Source of the DNA: Serilophus lunatus
Lineage: Eukaryota > Chordata > Aves > Passeriformes > Eurylaimidae
DNA length: 64,000 nucleotides
NCBI GenBank assembly: GCA_013399895.1
Contig: VXBA01000883.1
Location: forward strand, 1,188,189 to 1,252,188
Reading direction: 5' to 3'
The stretch's first letter is position 1. Every line of letters begins with the position of its first letter. Of the stretch, positions 26,101 to 37,962 are shown one piece after another. Made by a program: the position numbers and the translations under genes. The notes below the pieces were generated by a model. The model made no database searches and was not told where the DNA came from. It saw nothing but the letters and a program-made list of their open reading frames with translations.

Positions 26101-29100
26101 TTTCAGTACACACAGACATTCAAGTCCCCCATTCCCTTAATGTTTTTCTACATATTTAACAAAAATGAACACAATACAATTTGTAAGACAACCATAATAA
26201 TTATATATTTCTCTATCATAAAAAGTTTGAAGCAAACATTTTTATTTTTTTTTTTAGATATGTTTCAAAATATTTATACAGTATTAGCACTCAGTCATGC
26301 ACTGGGTTAAAATATGATCAGGGTGAACTGCAGTGAGACAGTTATGTGTAACACAGGAGAGAAGTGTGTGACTCCCAGTTCCTTCACGCTGCACCGGGTG
26401 CTCTTGGGTAGCTCCAGCTACCACCAGGACCTCCAAGGCAGGGACAGAAGGGTGCAGGAGTAGCCAAGTGTACATGTATCTGCATAACACAGCAGTTAAA
26501 ACTGTGTGTGTACAGACACCTGCACGTTAAAAATCATTTTACTTTGATAAACCTAATAGAAACAGGCAGTAATTGGAATGTCAAAACTAGATTTTAGATG
26601 TTCTTTTTCTCAAAACCGTTTCTTTTGCAGAATCCACTAGACTGTGAATTTTATAATGAAATTCTGGATTCTCTTAAAAATTAATTATTTTATGTTTGAT
26701 TCCATTTCACCAAAATTCTTTTATTTCTACTCTAATATCCTGATTTGCTTCCTCAGGTGTTTATTGCTCTTTGAACCTCTTTTATTCTTTGTTAGTAACT
26801 TGAAATTTGTGACTTACCTTTTGGTTTGAAACATGACACTTTTGAGCATGATTAACAGCAAAGTGCACTAGTAAATAAGAGAATTGATAGGCTTTTTAAT
26901 TTACTGTGGTAAATCAAATGGTTCCAAGATTTCTGGTAAAATGTTATTTTTGGAATGCAAATTTCTTCAACTGCCATGTAGGTCAGTGCTCCATTTAACC
27001 AGTACAAATTATAATGGTTGAAATTCTTTTCCCCCATCAGAAGAATTCTGTTCCAACTGTACTAATAACGAATTTTCTTTGTTAATAATTGCAGAATCTT
27101 TGTCACAATGCTGTATTTCTGTCTTGCCCCTCATTCTCCCCAAAAACTTTATACATATACATATATAAAGCTTAAAGATATACATATGTATATATATAAG
27201 GACAACACATTAAATTGACACTATTCAAGTAAACAGGTAAAAATGTTTTTAAAAGTGTAATTTGAGATTTTAAAATATTTCTGGTGAGTTTTGTTTAGCA
27301 GCACAGAAATATTAATGTTTCATCTAAGCCCACAAAAAAACCTCAAACAGGATGAAAGAACAAAATGCCCTTCACTTTGAACTTGAATCTGATGAATTAA
27401 AAACCAACATTATTAACTCACAGGTGAAGTACTTTTGAAAACATATTGATGCAAATTTTGCATAAACATGGAGTACTTAGTTAAGAATCAGGTAGGAATT
27501 TGCCTAACACATTAATGAATTCTGCTTGTACCTTCTGGTTTCAACAGGGAAGGCACGAGATACACTGAGCATGTGGGTGTGAGGTGTGAAGACAGAGAGA
27601 TCAAGCTGTTCTTCATCAGTGCAACATGGCTGTAATGAGTAAGAATATTTCAAAATATTATACCTGATATCAAGAATAAACTGCTAACAGTTCTTATGGC
27701 AACTGCACTACTTTCCTTCCTAGATGCACACAATTTTACATGATGCAATTTCCACACCTTTACAACATGCAGATTTGGTCTGGGATTTTTAAAATCTGAG
27801 TGTGAACTGTATTAAGGATCTGCTCTCCCATCACTCACACATCCCTATTTCCATCAAAAGGTGTTTTGCCTAAGTTTGGAATCCAGACCTAGGACAGGTA
27901 AAAATGAGCTAAGCAAAACATTCTCCTCTTGCAAGAAATTTTCCTTTCTTCTCCAAGCCACACTTGCAACAAACTGTAGAAAAAATCTGAATCTACAGAA
28001 ATTGTTTTTTGATTAGGGTGGAAAAATTCATAATTGTGCAACTCTCTTTTGAAAAAAACCCAAAAAACTAATATTTCCAACATGATTCCAAGGTAATTTT
28101 GTCTTAAGTTTTAATTAGAGCACTATAAATTCAGAAAAGAAGCAAAATACCACAATCATCCCTTGGAGAAAACCTCCACATCACCAGTAATAGTAGGCTC
28201 AAGAGCCTGTGCACTGAGAGAAGTGATTCTGTCTTAAACATCACTGCTAAATCCTGCCTCTACATGCAAAACTGATCTTGGAAACCGCCCAGTCTGCAAG
28301 GAAAAACACATGGGCAGCCACTGGTGCACTAACCACCTGGGCTTTCCTGGGACTTCGGTTGTTGAGATATCCTTCCTCAGCTACCTTAAGAAACATGTTT
28401 AAGGACCAGATGTGGATTAGATAAGCTGGCATTGGAGTCAGCTGCCAGGCAAACAGACCCTCTGGCCAAGATTTTTCCAAACAGTATGAGGAGACATCCT
28501 TTTCCTATAGCTTTGTTATTAACAGCAAGAATCAATTCCAGCTCTTCTGGACAGGAACTCTCTCCTGACATGTTGTCCTAGCACAAAGCATTCCTGATCC
28601 CAGCAAGTCCTTCAGTCCCTTCTGTAACAGGTATCAAACACTACAATAACTGCTGCTAGAGGATTTGTGTGTTTGGGAGGTTTGGAAAGGAGAGAAGAAA
28701 TAAAGCACTGCTGCAATATGTCCCACAGCTCTGGGAGATTACTCACACATGACTGTATCGAAAAGTGAATGCACGCACGCCTGTGTATACTGTATATATA
28801 TTTAGGTTAACAAGTTTAAACTATTAATAAACAGCTTCTTATGGTATTTGGCAATTAAAATATCAGGCTTGTGTCATTCAAAATAGTGCAACCAAGAGAG
28901 CATTATACAGGAAAATTACACACATTGTTCCTATTACCATTAATATGCTTGTGCATATCAAGATGACAGGACACCCTTTTCCATAGGATTAACCTTTTGC
29001 ATATTTCATTATATTCTTTGGCCCATTTTCCTGTGAAACCTCGTAAGAAAACAAAGACTTTGGCTTTAAAAGAAAAACAAAACTCCCGCTTTTTCAGTTA

Positions 29101-29807
29101 CTTTCAGAAACTTAAATAGAATTGAAATGAATTAATCAAAAATTATCATCTCCTCCAGGAACTGCACACCCCACAGCCTATCACAAACCCCCACTAGTGT
29201 GGCTGTGTACCTTCGATTTCATTTTCACTTTTGAAGATAATTTACACTTCAAATGTTGCACAGCACATCCTCCAAAAATTGTCCACGACTCCTCTAATCT
29301 TGTTCCAACTGGGAACAAGGCAGGTCTCCTTCCCCAGTTGCATGGACAGGCAGAGCAACCTCGTGAGGTCCTTTGACTGCATCACTATGAGTCCAAGTTC
29401 AGGGTATGCAATGTGAAACAGAAGCCAAAAGACATTTCCAAAAGGACTTTGCCATTAAACATCATTATTAAACGGGCTCAAGAAAAAAAATATCAGACAA
29501 AAGAATCCTGTAGTAATGATGTAACACAAATCTCTTCAAAATTATTATTCTTATATACTGCAATGCACAAATTTAAGACTGTATTCTCATAATGCATTTG
29601 CTGAGAAAAACATATAATTTCTTCTATTAGTACTAGAAGTGCAAAACAAGACATTCTCCATTAAGATTTCATGTCACTGTAAATATTATCATTTTCCCAT
29701 AGTAAAGCTTAGTACCATTTCTGAGAAGTGAGGAAACCTTCATTAATTCCCAAGCAAAGTATCATCTCACTTGGAACTTTACAGTGCACTGAATAAGTAT
29801 CACAATA

Positions 29808-29823
29808 TTTATTGGTATTTATT
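29808..29823 (-). promoter_or_regulatory. Two tandem AATAAA motifs, candidate internal poly(A) site
   Basis: TTTATT occurs at 29808-29813 and 29818-29823 on the plus strand, giving two AATAAA hexamers ten bases apart in the RNA. A TTTTAT element lies 81 bases upstream at 29904-29909. Use of this site would give a 3' UTR of about 6.3 kb. I did not identify a strong GU-rich downstream element. Confidence 0.3.
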
Positions 29824-29903
29824 TTCACAGTTTTCTAACGTGCACAGAAATATTACTTTTGAAATATATTAGTGAAAACAAATACTAATACAAAAAGGAA
29901 AGG

Positions 29904-29909
29904 ATAAAA
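29904..29909 (-). promoter_or_regulatory. Candidate cytoplasmic polyadenylation element UUUUAU
   Basis: The plus strand reads ATAAAA, giving UUUUAU in the RNA, the core CPEB-binding motif, 81 bases upstream of a pair of AATAAA hexamers. Mammalian GluN2A mRNA has been reported as a CPEB-controlled dendritic mRNA, which makes the motif plausible. The hexanucleotide is short and frequent in AT-rich DNA. Confidence 0.25.
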
Positions 29910-30530
29910 CATCTAAGAGTATAACTGCTTATCACCACTACTTTTTAAGAGTTGGAGAGTGGAAACCATCTCTCTTTTAAATATGTAATACTATATTTAG
30001 TGTGGTTATCTATTAATAAAGGTATTGCATGACAATGTTACAGCATGGTTATATTCTCTACTAATTTAGTCTTGTTTTCAATACAGGTAAAGAATTAAGC
30101 AAAAGGAGTAAAATTTGTCATTTAAGTGCAAAACAATAAAAACCTGGTAAATAGTGAGGTAACTTATTTTTACTTATATCATTTCTGGTTCTTAAATTAT
30201 AGATATGACAAAATCACAAAATCAGCAGTGGATTCTTACAGCTGTTAGAATGGCAGTAATTTAAAAAAAGGAAAAAAAGAAAACCAAACAGTTTCAACCA
30301 CAGCAGATATATTCTGCAGACTGTAATAAAAAAGCTCATGAACCCACAAGAAGAACTAAGTGCATTTCGCTGCATTGCAGAGCAATGCACAACTGTATTC
30401 CTGACTTCCAAAGTTGCAGGACTTTGGAAGAGCATGTATTTTTAGAGAGCAAACTCTGTACACAGGTTGAAGGAAGCGGAGGCGGGGAAAAGCTTGATTG
30501 AGGGAAATAAATGAGGAGCTTATTTACAGA

Positions 30531-30538
30531 GCAGGATT
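30531..30538 (-). promoter_or_regulatory. Pumilio response element motif UGUAAAUA, mid 3' UTR
   Basis: The plus strand reads TATTTACA, an exact consensus match in RNA sense. It would be present in the two longer 3' UTR forms but not in one ending near 35.6 kb. It is isolated, so confidence in function is low. Confidence 0.25.
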
Positions 30539-31910
30539 GTTGCTCCCACTGAGTAGGATGACAGACACCAGAGAGCACAACCAACCACCTCCCCACCCCA
30601 CGGACATTGCTGCCACACTGTAATGATGGTGACCATGGGATTAGTTCCACAATGGACGCTGAGCATCAACAGGAATTTTACACTATGTACAGCATGGGCA
30701 CATCAGACAGAGACTGACCAGAGCAATGTAAAAGACAGGACAGTCTTGAGGCTGCTCCCATTTAACCACAGCTTCACAGGCGACTCCAGCCTTTCCTCTA
30801 TCACACCATATACCTGTCTATACTTATTCTACATCCACAAAGAAATACACAGCTGTGATTAAACTGAGCTCCCTCAGCGACAGCAAATACTAACGTTTTG
30901 CTAATACATTTAAATAAGACAGCACAGGTGAATTTGGGAAGGGAAATACTTTAAAAGGCCTTTATGTTCTTTCAGAAGTTCCTTCAGCTCTACTATGTTT
31001 GGAAGGCTCAGCTCTCAACAGGAAGTTAGTTTAGATTAAAAAAAAAAAAAACAAAACACAAAAACCAAAAGCAAAGTATTTAAGTGTATCACTGGAAAAC
31101 TCTATACAGGCTGCAAACCAGATTGCCCTGCACAGGAAATATACCTGCTTTAAAAGAGCTTTTGAGGTAAGACAGGAGAATTAGAGTTGGGAAAAGTTAG
31201 CAAGGGAATGTACGACACTCCATCTTGAAAGAAGCACATGATGTGATGATTAACACTTGACACAATTTAGCCAAGCCACAGTGTCCTTATCTTAATGAGC
31301 AGAGGATTTTGTCATAAAAGTCCTGTTTTCACTAGGTTTTATATTCCAAACATCTTAAATGCAACAGAAAACAACAAAAAGATTCTCCTCTTGAATTCTT
31401 ACTACATTCAAGCTGACTTCCAGATTCATGATGTGATTTCTGTTCTATGTTGATGAACCCAGCAAGGGAGGGAATAGTACCAAACAATACCAAATCTTCA
31501 TCACTAAGGTATGCTACACTGCAGAAATATGAAAATAGCAAGTTATTCCACAAGGAATAGATTCTGACACTTAACTCATGCTGGACAGTCATATGGTATA
31601 AAGCAAATGATGATCCTGATCAGGCAGGAGTACTGCAAGCCCCACCCACAACCCTTAGTTACTATTTGCATAAGCACAGACCTATACACACCTCCAAGGA
31701 AGAACCTGCAGATTTAACTGGCAGATTTTTGAGGCTGGGGATAAATAGACTACTGCTTTTCTAAGCTCATCTAACTGATATGTTTAACTTAGGAACCTAT
31801 ACTTCCTAAAAAGCCAACAGAGAAAAGGTAACATCTTTCTTGAAACATCCTGCACATAACTGCTCTCAAGCCTTCAGTCCTCTGAATTTCCATCCACAGG
31901 GAGCTTGCTT

Positions 31911-31924
31911 TCTCTCTCTCTCTC
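31911..31924. repeat. (TC)7 microsatellite in predicted 3' UTR
   Basis: Seven uninterrupted TC units inside the predicted GRIN2A 3' UTR, reading as GA repeats in the transcript. Short and probably mildly polymorphic. Confidence 0.85.
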
Positions 31925-34253
31925 CTCACTGGCAACAGAAAGAGCTTAGCCTTCCAGCCCAGAAACCAAAGCTAACACATACAGTTCTATTTTTTGCTTC
32001 CTTTAAAACTATGTAAAAAGATTTGTTTTCACCAGAAAAAATAAACCACACCTGATTTCCCTTGTGAGCCTTATTTCACCTCTTAAGTGTTCCTGAAAGA
32101 TCATAAAGAGACATGTATTTATGAGACGCTGCCAAAACACGGTGAGCTGGTGGTGATTTCGTTTCTGTTTGTCCACAGCACTCTTTCTCCTAACAAAGCT
32201 TCTTAGATAGCAGGATAATGAATTCTAAGCAAAAGCTGCAAAAACATTAAATTTTCCAGAAATGCAAAATATCTTAATTTTCTTTATCTTACATATTAAA
32301 GTATCTTGTTTCCATGCGTTTAAATTAGTGGGTGACTACACTGCTCTAAGAAACACAAGCAGAACACAAAATCCATTTGAAAGAAAAAAGGAAAAATTAC
32401 TGTGGTGAAAAGGGAACGAAAAAGACATGAAGAAATTCTACAATGTCTTTAAAAGAGAAAAAAAGCAAGAGGCAGGTATGTCTATGTAGCTGTTTTTACC
32501 TCCATGTACCTACTGTATTCCTCAGCAATTCAATATCCTGCCTCCACAAAAGGTGTCGTCCAGGAGCAGTGTAACACTACAGGACATGCTACCAAGAATG
32601 GCCCATATCATTTACAGCCTGATTCAGTTCCAGCTGGAGTCACAGGAAATCTTGGTGATAGGAATGACCAACAAACTGCTAGAGCTGTAATCAGGAAAAT
32701 GTAACAAGTCACCAGCACCATCCAGAAAGGTACAGAAAGGATGGCCACTTATGCAGGAAGATTCTTTTCTCCTCTTCAAGTATAGCAGCAGCTAGAGTGA
32801 GAGAGAGGGAAATACAGAAAGACTTGATCTCAGTTTAATTGAAAGTCAGTGCAAATATATCAACAAAGCTCAGGCAAAATTCAGAATTCCACGCGCTCTA
32901 CGGCTGAGCCTCACAAGCTGTGGCTTGTGGCTCTACTGTTGAAGATTTTCCTTCAACTTCTCAGCTGCTTCTTCTTTACACATACGCATCTGCAACCAGC
33001 TACTCGCCTACAGCCCTACGCTTCAGCCTTTCCTTCCCCTTTATTGACACATATTTATTCCAAGATCAAAACAACAAATGCATGCAGACTCTTACTCCCT
33101 CTACTTTCAGTGTCTGGTGGGATTTTTTCCTCCTTTAAGGCAGCATCATTTATTTCCATGTGAACAACTGCTGTGCAACCTTATCGAGTCTTCCCTCTGT
33201 CTCTTTGTTTTGGTTTAGGGGAGATGGTTGTACTGCATAATGCAGCTAATAATAATAAAACTCTACAATCACCAGTAATCTGCTCAAATCAGAAAAAGCA
33301 AACACTGCAATATATTCCCTTATAGCTAATTTGCTTGTATATTTCACAGAAAGAAAAATTCACCTGGGTTGAGGATGTTTACAATTGAGTCCCAAGAGTT
33401 TCTAGAGTTTACATTAGAAAATATAAATGGGATTTTTTCTCTCCCACAACTCCACACATAGTACTTATATATATCTTGAATTTTGTGTGTCTGGATAGAT
33501 AGAGACAATGATACAAAAGACTTCGAAAGACCAACAAATATTTTGAGAGCTTTATGATGATGCAAAAGACAAGAGCCAGCACTAGGATTTATGATTCTCT
33601 TGGTAAAATGCTCAGTGACTTCCATGGCAGTTTCTGGCATGACATCAGCAAATATCACGTCTGCTGAAACACACCAGGTTTTAACTAATATACTAAGATT
33701 TGGATTAGATATTGAAATTTGCCTGGAATATTTTTATTACACTGATTGCAACATTATTTATGTCTTCAGTGCCCTAAGACAAACATGTCTGTGTCTTTGG
33801 GAAAGTATTTGGGTTCATGACAAAAAGATTTCATCGCACAGACATCCTAGCCCTGTTTAGCTCATACAACTACTCCTAAGAAATATGCTTCTCTCTATGG
33901 GCAGGTAAGGAACTTATATTTGTAAAACTGCCTCCAGCAAGGAACCAGAAAGCATTCCATGTGAATCAAGGCCAATAATCATGACCAAATTTTGAATGAA
34001 GTATACTGAAAACATATTTTTACCTGGACAGTGTACAGATACCCATAGATATGCTTTCTGAACATACTTATAATAAACCATACTGAGATTTCTGGAAGCT
34101 GGAAAGAGATCGGTAGGCCAAATCTCATTACATTTCATTCCTTAAAAAGATCATCCTTCACCATGATGGTGAACATACAAATACACTTGCAAATACCAAG
34201 AACTCATTCAGGACTGTTTGGTAGTCAAAGTCAGCTTCAATCTTCTTAATATT

Positions 34254-34274
34254 AAAAAAAAAAAAAAAAAAAAG
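34254..34274. repeat. A21 homopolymer (U21 in the GRIN2A transcript)
   Basis: Twenty-one consecutive A on the plus strand lie inside the predicted 3' UTR, so the mRNA would contain a U21 tract. U tracts can bind ELAV/Hu-type proteins. The length is likely polymorphic. Confidence 0.9.
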
Positions 34275-35598
34275 CTGTAAACAAAATTCAAGAAGGTTTT
34301 TTTTGACTGTCCCAGTAAGTCATTTATATTTGCAACTCTAGTCTGCAGTATGCTGTTCCAAATTAAACACCTTGCATACTGCACCTCTGGCATGCAGATA
34401 ATTCATTTACCAGCTGACAGGCACGATTCTGCTGAAAAGAGTTTCAGTTTAGAGAAAAGTTAGGGTAATAGTCACATTTTCCAATTCACAGTGGTAGTGG
34501 TTTTCCTCCTCACTGTTCTTCAGTGAAATGGAGGAAATAATATATGAATAATCTAAATTTCCTCTACACAAAAATTCTAAAATAATTCTCAGAGTGGCAG
34601 GAGAATGGGAGAGCACCACCTGTGGAACACTTTCAGTATTTAAATATATTAGCAATTATCTTTACTTCTTTAGTTTAAATTAAATTTACAGCTGTACATT
34701 CTAATCCAGAAAGGCTTCCTCTCTTCTCTTTCACATTCCCTTACAGTTAAAATCTACTGTGTTTTTAATTCCAGTGAGGGTAAGGAGGGGTATCTAGCAG
34801 ACATTTTAGTTGTGAAATAATCTGATTGACATTTACTTGATGGAAAAGTTATCCAAAAATGCATCCCTGCTATATGAACATCTCCGTATATCAGTGATAG
34901 TAAAGATACTGTTTCTTAGTTACATGTGCATATATTCAGTTTATATAACAGACTTGATTGGAGAAGTTAAAAAAATGGTCTGATGTTCAACAAATATGCA
35001 CAATATTCTGGAAGGAAGAAGTCCTTCTGAAGGTAGGATCTTAATTCTTCACTGTGTATGCAAATAAGTGGTATTGCACTCCTCACTGATTACATTGAAC
35101 TTATGGCTGTTGGTGTTTGATACCATATTAACAGCTTTAAAACTATTAATATACAATTAATTAGTTGTCACTACTACACTACGAACAAAGAACTACAGTG
35201 GGTTGGGATTTGGTTTGGGAAGTGAAAGAATAAAAGAAATACTATACAGCCCTGAGTAATCACCAGTAAGGGGCAAATGCAAACTTCCGTACACATTAGG
35301 CCTCAAGGTTACTCATAAAGTCCACAGCTCCGCAGTAAGTGCCATATAGTGATATCTAAAAATATATACTCTGGTTTAGGCAGCTGTGAAATTTCTGACA
35401 AAATTACTGCAAACTTTTCAATGAACTTAGTTTGTAATGGTAAGTGCATGTGCAATATAAGAAAAGCATTTGTACATGAACATTAACCAATATACATGGG
35501 GCTTCCTTTTGGTACACAGCAGTTCACATGTTTGGGGCTACTGCCTTCCCATCTATTGTCTGTCAAACATATTAATTTTGTGCTAAAACACAAAATAT

Positions 35599-35608
35599 TT
35601 TATTTATT
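35599..35608 (-). promoter_or_regulatory. Overlapping AATAAA motifs, candidate proximal poly(A) site
   Basis: TTTATT occurs at 35599-35604 and again at 35603-35608, so the RNA reads AATAAATAAA. A TGTGTTTTAG tract follows within about 20 bases on the minus strand and could serve as a downstream element. Use would give a short 3' UTR of about 0.6 kb. Confidence 0.3.
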
Positions 35609-36171
35609 AAGGTCCTCAGATTTGGGGGTTTTAAAACTTATTATTTGGCTTTGAAAATGATCATGAAGCTAACACATTATTTTTGAAAGTCTAGCTTTCT
35701 GTTCTCTTTTAGAGACTTACTTTTGAATCTGTGCAAATGCATTCCTAATTCTTGTTGTCTGTGTCATACTACATGCATACCATATTGCTTATCCAGTACT
35801 AGAAAAATCATTAAACATTTCTAAGGACAAAAGTACATTGAATGATACTTAGCAACATAAATTAGAATAACCGAAATAGTAAAATAATTAGATACAAAAC
35901 AGCATAGTTGCCAACATATATTGGGGCTATTTCAGTACAACTCACCATTTATATATAAAGCATACATAAATGGCTATTTTTTATCCTTTTCAACAAGACA
36001 TATTTTAAAAGGATAGAGCATACCAGTTTACCTATTCATGTACAAAAGTACATTGGGAAAGGGAGAGGTTTACGTATCATTAACCAGAGCAGGATACTGT
36101 TAAAGGATAAATTCTCCCTCTAAGATGGTGGCAACTATTCTTTCCCTATAGATAGAGTGTTCATGGAAAAT

Positions 36172-37962
36172 TTAAACATCTGATTCAATGCTAGGCCTTT
36201 TCTTATACACACGTGTATTGCTACAGGAATTTAAAACCCTTGGAGTTGTGTACAAGCTATTCCTATTTGCAACGTAAGGCAAAACATGCTCTGAAATGTA
36301 CATGTCATTATGGATCCGACCATCCCTGGAAGAGTATGATCCTGTAGACTGTATGGATGACCTTAAGTAATTATCATTTCTTCCTCTTGTTGGCAATGAA
36401 TGTTTATAAAGATCAGCTGGACTTCGCCTAAGAGATAAGTGCTGGTCATCACGATACGAGTGCAGAAAGGGATTGTCATCCGAGTGAACAGCGTACATGG
36501 ACTTGCTCCGCTTACTGTCCTCTAGAGCATGAGTTAAAAGTGAGGCCTTGTTGCTCAACAGTTTGCTTGAGGGAACGCTAAACATGCTTGCATATGGACT
36601 ACTTTGAAGAAACTTCTCTCTTTCTTTCAAGCTTATACTACGAGATGGTCTTCCAATATCAATTTCCCTGGACTTATCAGCGATATTATCAAAAGAGTGT
36701 TGCCTGCTAATCCGCAATTTATTTTTTTTATGATATTGCAGAGCATTACTTTGTGACCAAGTACGCTCATATATTTCTTCAGGAAGTGATAAGTTCGTTG
36801 TATCCTGCAGCATCTGATCTTCTTCAATATCATACAGGTTGCCCATACGCAAGCATGCATCGCATTTATAGGGAGATCTGGTTGAATAGTGTCCCGCGTA
36901 AGTGGGCATATTGGAAAGACAGCTCCTGCAATGGGTGGAATTCTGTCTGTATCTATCATTCATGTCAACTAGGGAAGCATTTTTATCTTTTAGAGTGTAG
37001 TGCTTTGCATAAAGTTTATACTGGTCATTATTTGGAAGACTCTCTTCATTATGCATTGGAGTCCTGTTAGCGTGCTCGGCTTTCCTGTAGTTGTCATTGT
37101 GATCTTGATAGACATCAGAAAACTCTACAGTTTCTGGGAGGACAATGTTTTCGATGTACTGAGGTGTGTCCAAGCGGAATCCTGAGTCCTTGTCAGCATC
37201 AATTGTGTAGATTTTATCCCGTGGAGAGCTCTGTTTGGTTTTTAGATATGTCAGTTCCACTTCACTACAGTCTTTTGGGTATTTTGATGCTACTGTCCTT
37301 TTTTTAAAGTTGTCCTTGGTTTTGTGATGCTTGTTGTTGTTTTCAGCTTCCATGTGGCAAGTAGCTCGACTTGATGTCTCTGACACATCTGAATGGACGA
37401 TCTCTTCAGGAAGGTATCTTTGGCTTTTCAATGAAAGCTGCCTGTTTTCATCTGACCCATCTTCTCGCTGGGAACCTTGGCTCTGACGCACAGATTCTTG
37501 ACGTAAAGATTCAACAGATTTCCTCCAAAGCTGCCTGGGTCTGGAATTCACTTTTGCTTCTGTTGTTACTGCAACTTCTACCGTATTTGGATTGGATTCA
37601 TTCAGCGTGAGAGGATGCTGACCTTGGAAAACATAGTTGTTCAGATTGTCTTTGTGTCGATTGCCAGAAAGTGTCTGCAGTTCACTCATGTTGTCACCAA
37701 AAAAGTTGTCCTTTGTCTGAAAGGATCTGTTATCAGCAAATACCAGGTTACCCTTATCCATGACCATGTCCATAATCAAAGAACCCCTCTGAATAAAATC
37801 AGCTGTTCTTTTGGGGGAGTCAATTCTTGAAGGATTGATATTGGTCATGTTTTTCGCTGTTCGGAGTAGTTTTAACATGTTGGTTTGTGAATTGGTCAAA
37901 CTAAAGTCAGGGGACTTCTTTTTCTCTTCAATGTGTACTCCATGAATGCAGCTGTAAATACC
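36172..37962 (-). CDS. GRIN2A: GRIN2A last coding exon, cytoplasmic C-terminal tail ending in ESDV
   Basis: This exon encodes 596 residues from GIYSCIHGVHIEEKKK to PSIESDV and a TAA stop. It forms nearly all of the intracellular tail that controls GluN2A anchoring, trafficking and signalling. Visible elements: the third cluster I cysteine (YSC, mammalian C870) at exon residue 5; the four cluster II palmitoylation cysteines in HCRSC and KCDAC; a proline-directed serine just before KCDAC (SPYK, the reported CDK5 position S1232); the basic RQHS serine; and the PDZ ligand ESDV that binds PSD-95 family scaffolds. The tail is 3 residues shorter overall than in mammals. The tyrosine after RQHS (Y1292 in mammals) is phenylalanine at exon residue 424, and the first leucine of the dileucine motif (L1319) is phenylalanine at exon residue 451. 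The acceptor is catgttacag with a weak pyrimidine tract. The apparent upstream ATG at 37971 lies in the intron. Confidence 0.98.
   Translation of the reverse strand, partial: GIYSCIHGVHIEEKKKSPDFSLTNSQTNMLKLLRTAKNMTNINPSRIDSPKRTADFIQRGSLIMDMVMDKGNLVFADNRSFQTKDNFFGDNMSELQTLSGNRHKDNLNNYVFQGQHPLTLNESNPNTVEVAVTTEAKVNSRPRQLWRKSVESLRQESVRQSQGSQREDGSDENRQLSLKSQRYLPEEIVHSDVSETSSRATCHMEAENNNKHHKTKDNFKKRTVASKYPKDCSEVELTYLKTKQSSPRDKIYTIDADKDSGFRLDTPQYIENIVLPETVEFSDVYQDHNDNYRKAEHANRTPMHNEESLPNNDQYKLYAKHYTLKDKNASLVDMNDRYRQNSTHCRSCLSNMPTYAGHYSTRSPYKCDACLRMGNLYDIEEDQMLQDTTNLSLPEEIYERTWSQSNALQYHKKNKLRISRQHSFDNIADKSREIDIGRPSRSISLKEREKFLQSSPYASMFSVPSSKLLSNKASLLTHALEDSKRSKSMYAVHSDDNPFLHSYRDDQHLSLRRSPADLYKHSLPTRGRNDNYLRSSIQSTGSYSSRDGRIHNDMYISEHVLPYVANRNSLYTTPRVLNSCSNTRVYKKRPSIESDV

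Larger units (their letters stand above)
25998..36171 (-). other. GRIN2A: Probable GRIN2A 3' untranslated region, about 10.2 kb
   Basis: The stretch after the GRIN2A stop codon is AT-rich, lacks recognisable coding exons, and ends at a good candidate cleavage site near 25998. The length is in the range I recall for mammalian GRIN2A mRNAs, which have 3' UTRs approaching 10 kb. It contains an A21 run (U21 in the RNA) at 34254-34274, an A14 run at 31038-31051, a short CT repeat at 31911-31924, and TA-rich alternating sequence near 27150-27200. Several AATAAA motifs on the minus strand could produce shorter mRNAs. The extent is inferred. RNA data would be needed to choose between a 0.6 kb, 6.3 kb and 10.2 kb UTR. 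Confidence 0.6.

Noticed and set aside
36753..37070. 105-residue plus-strand frame opposite the GRIN2A tail exon
   Set aside because: It is the antisense shadow of the real exon, as are the other frames between 36.6 and 37.8 kb.
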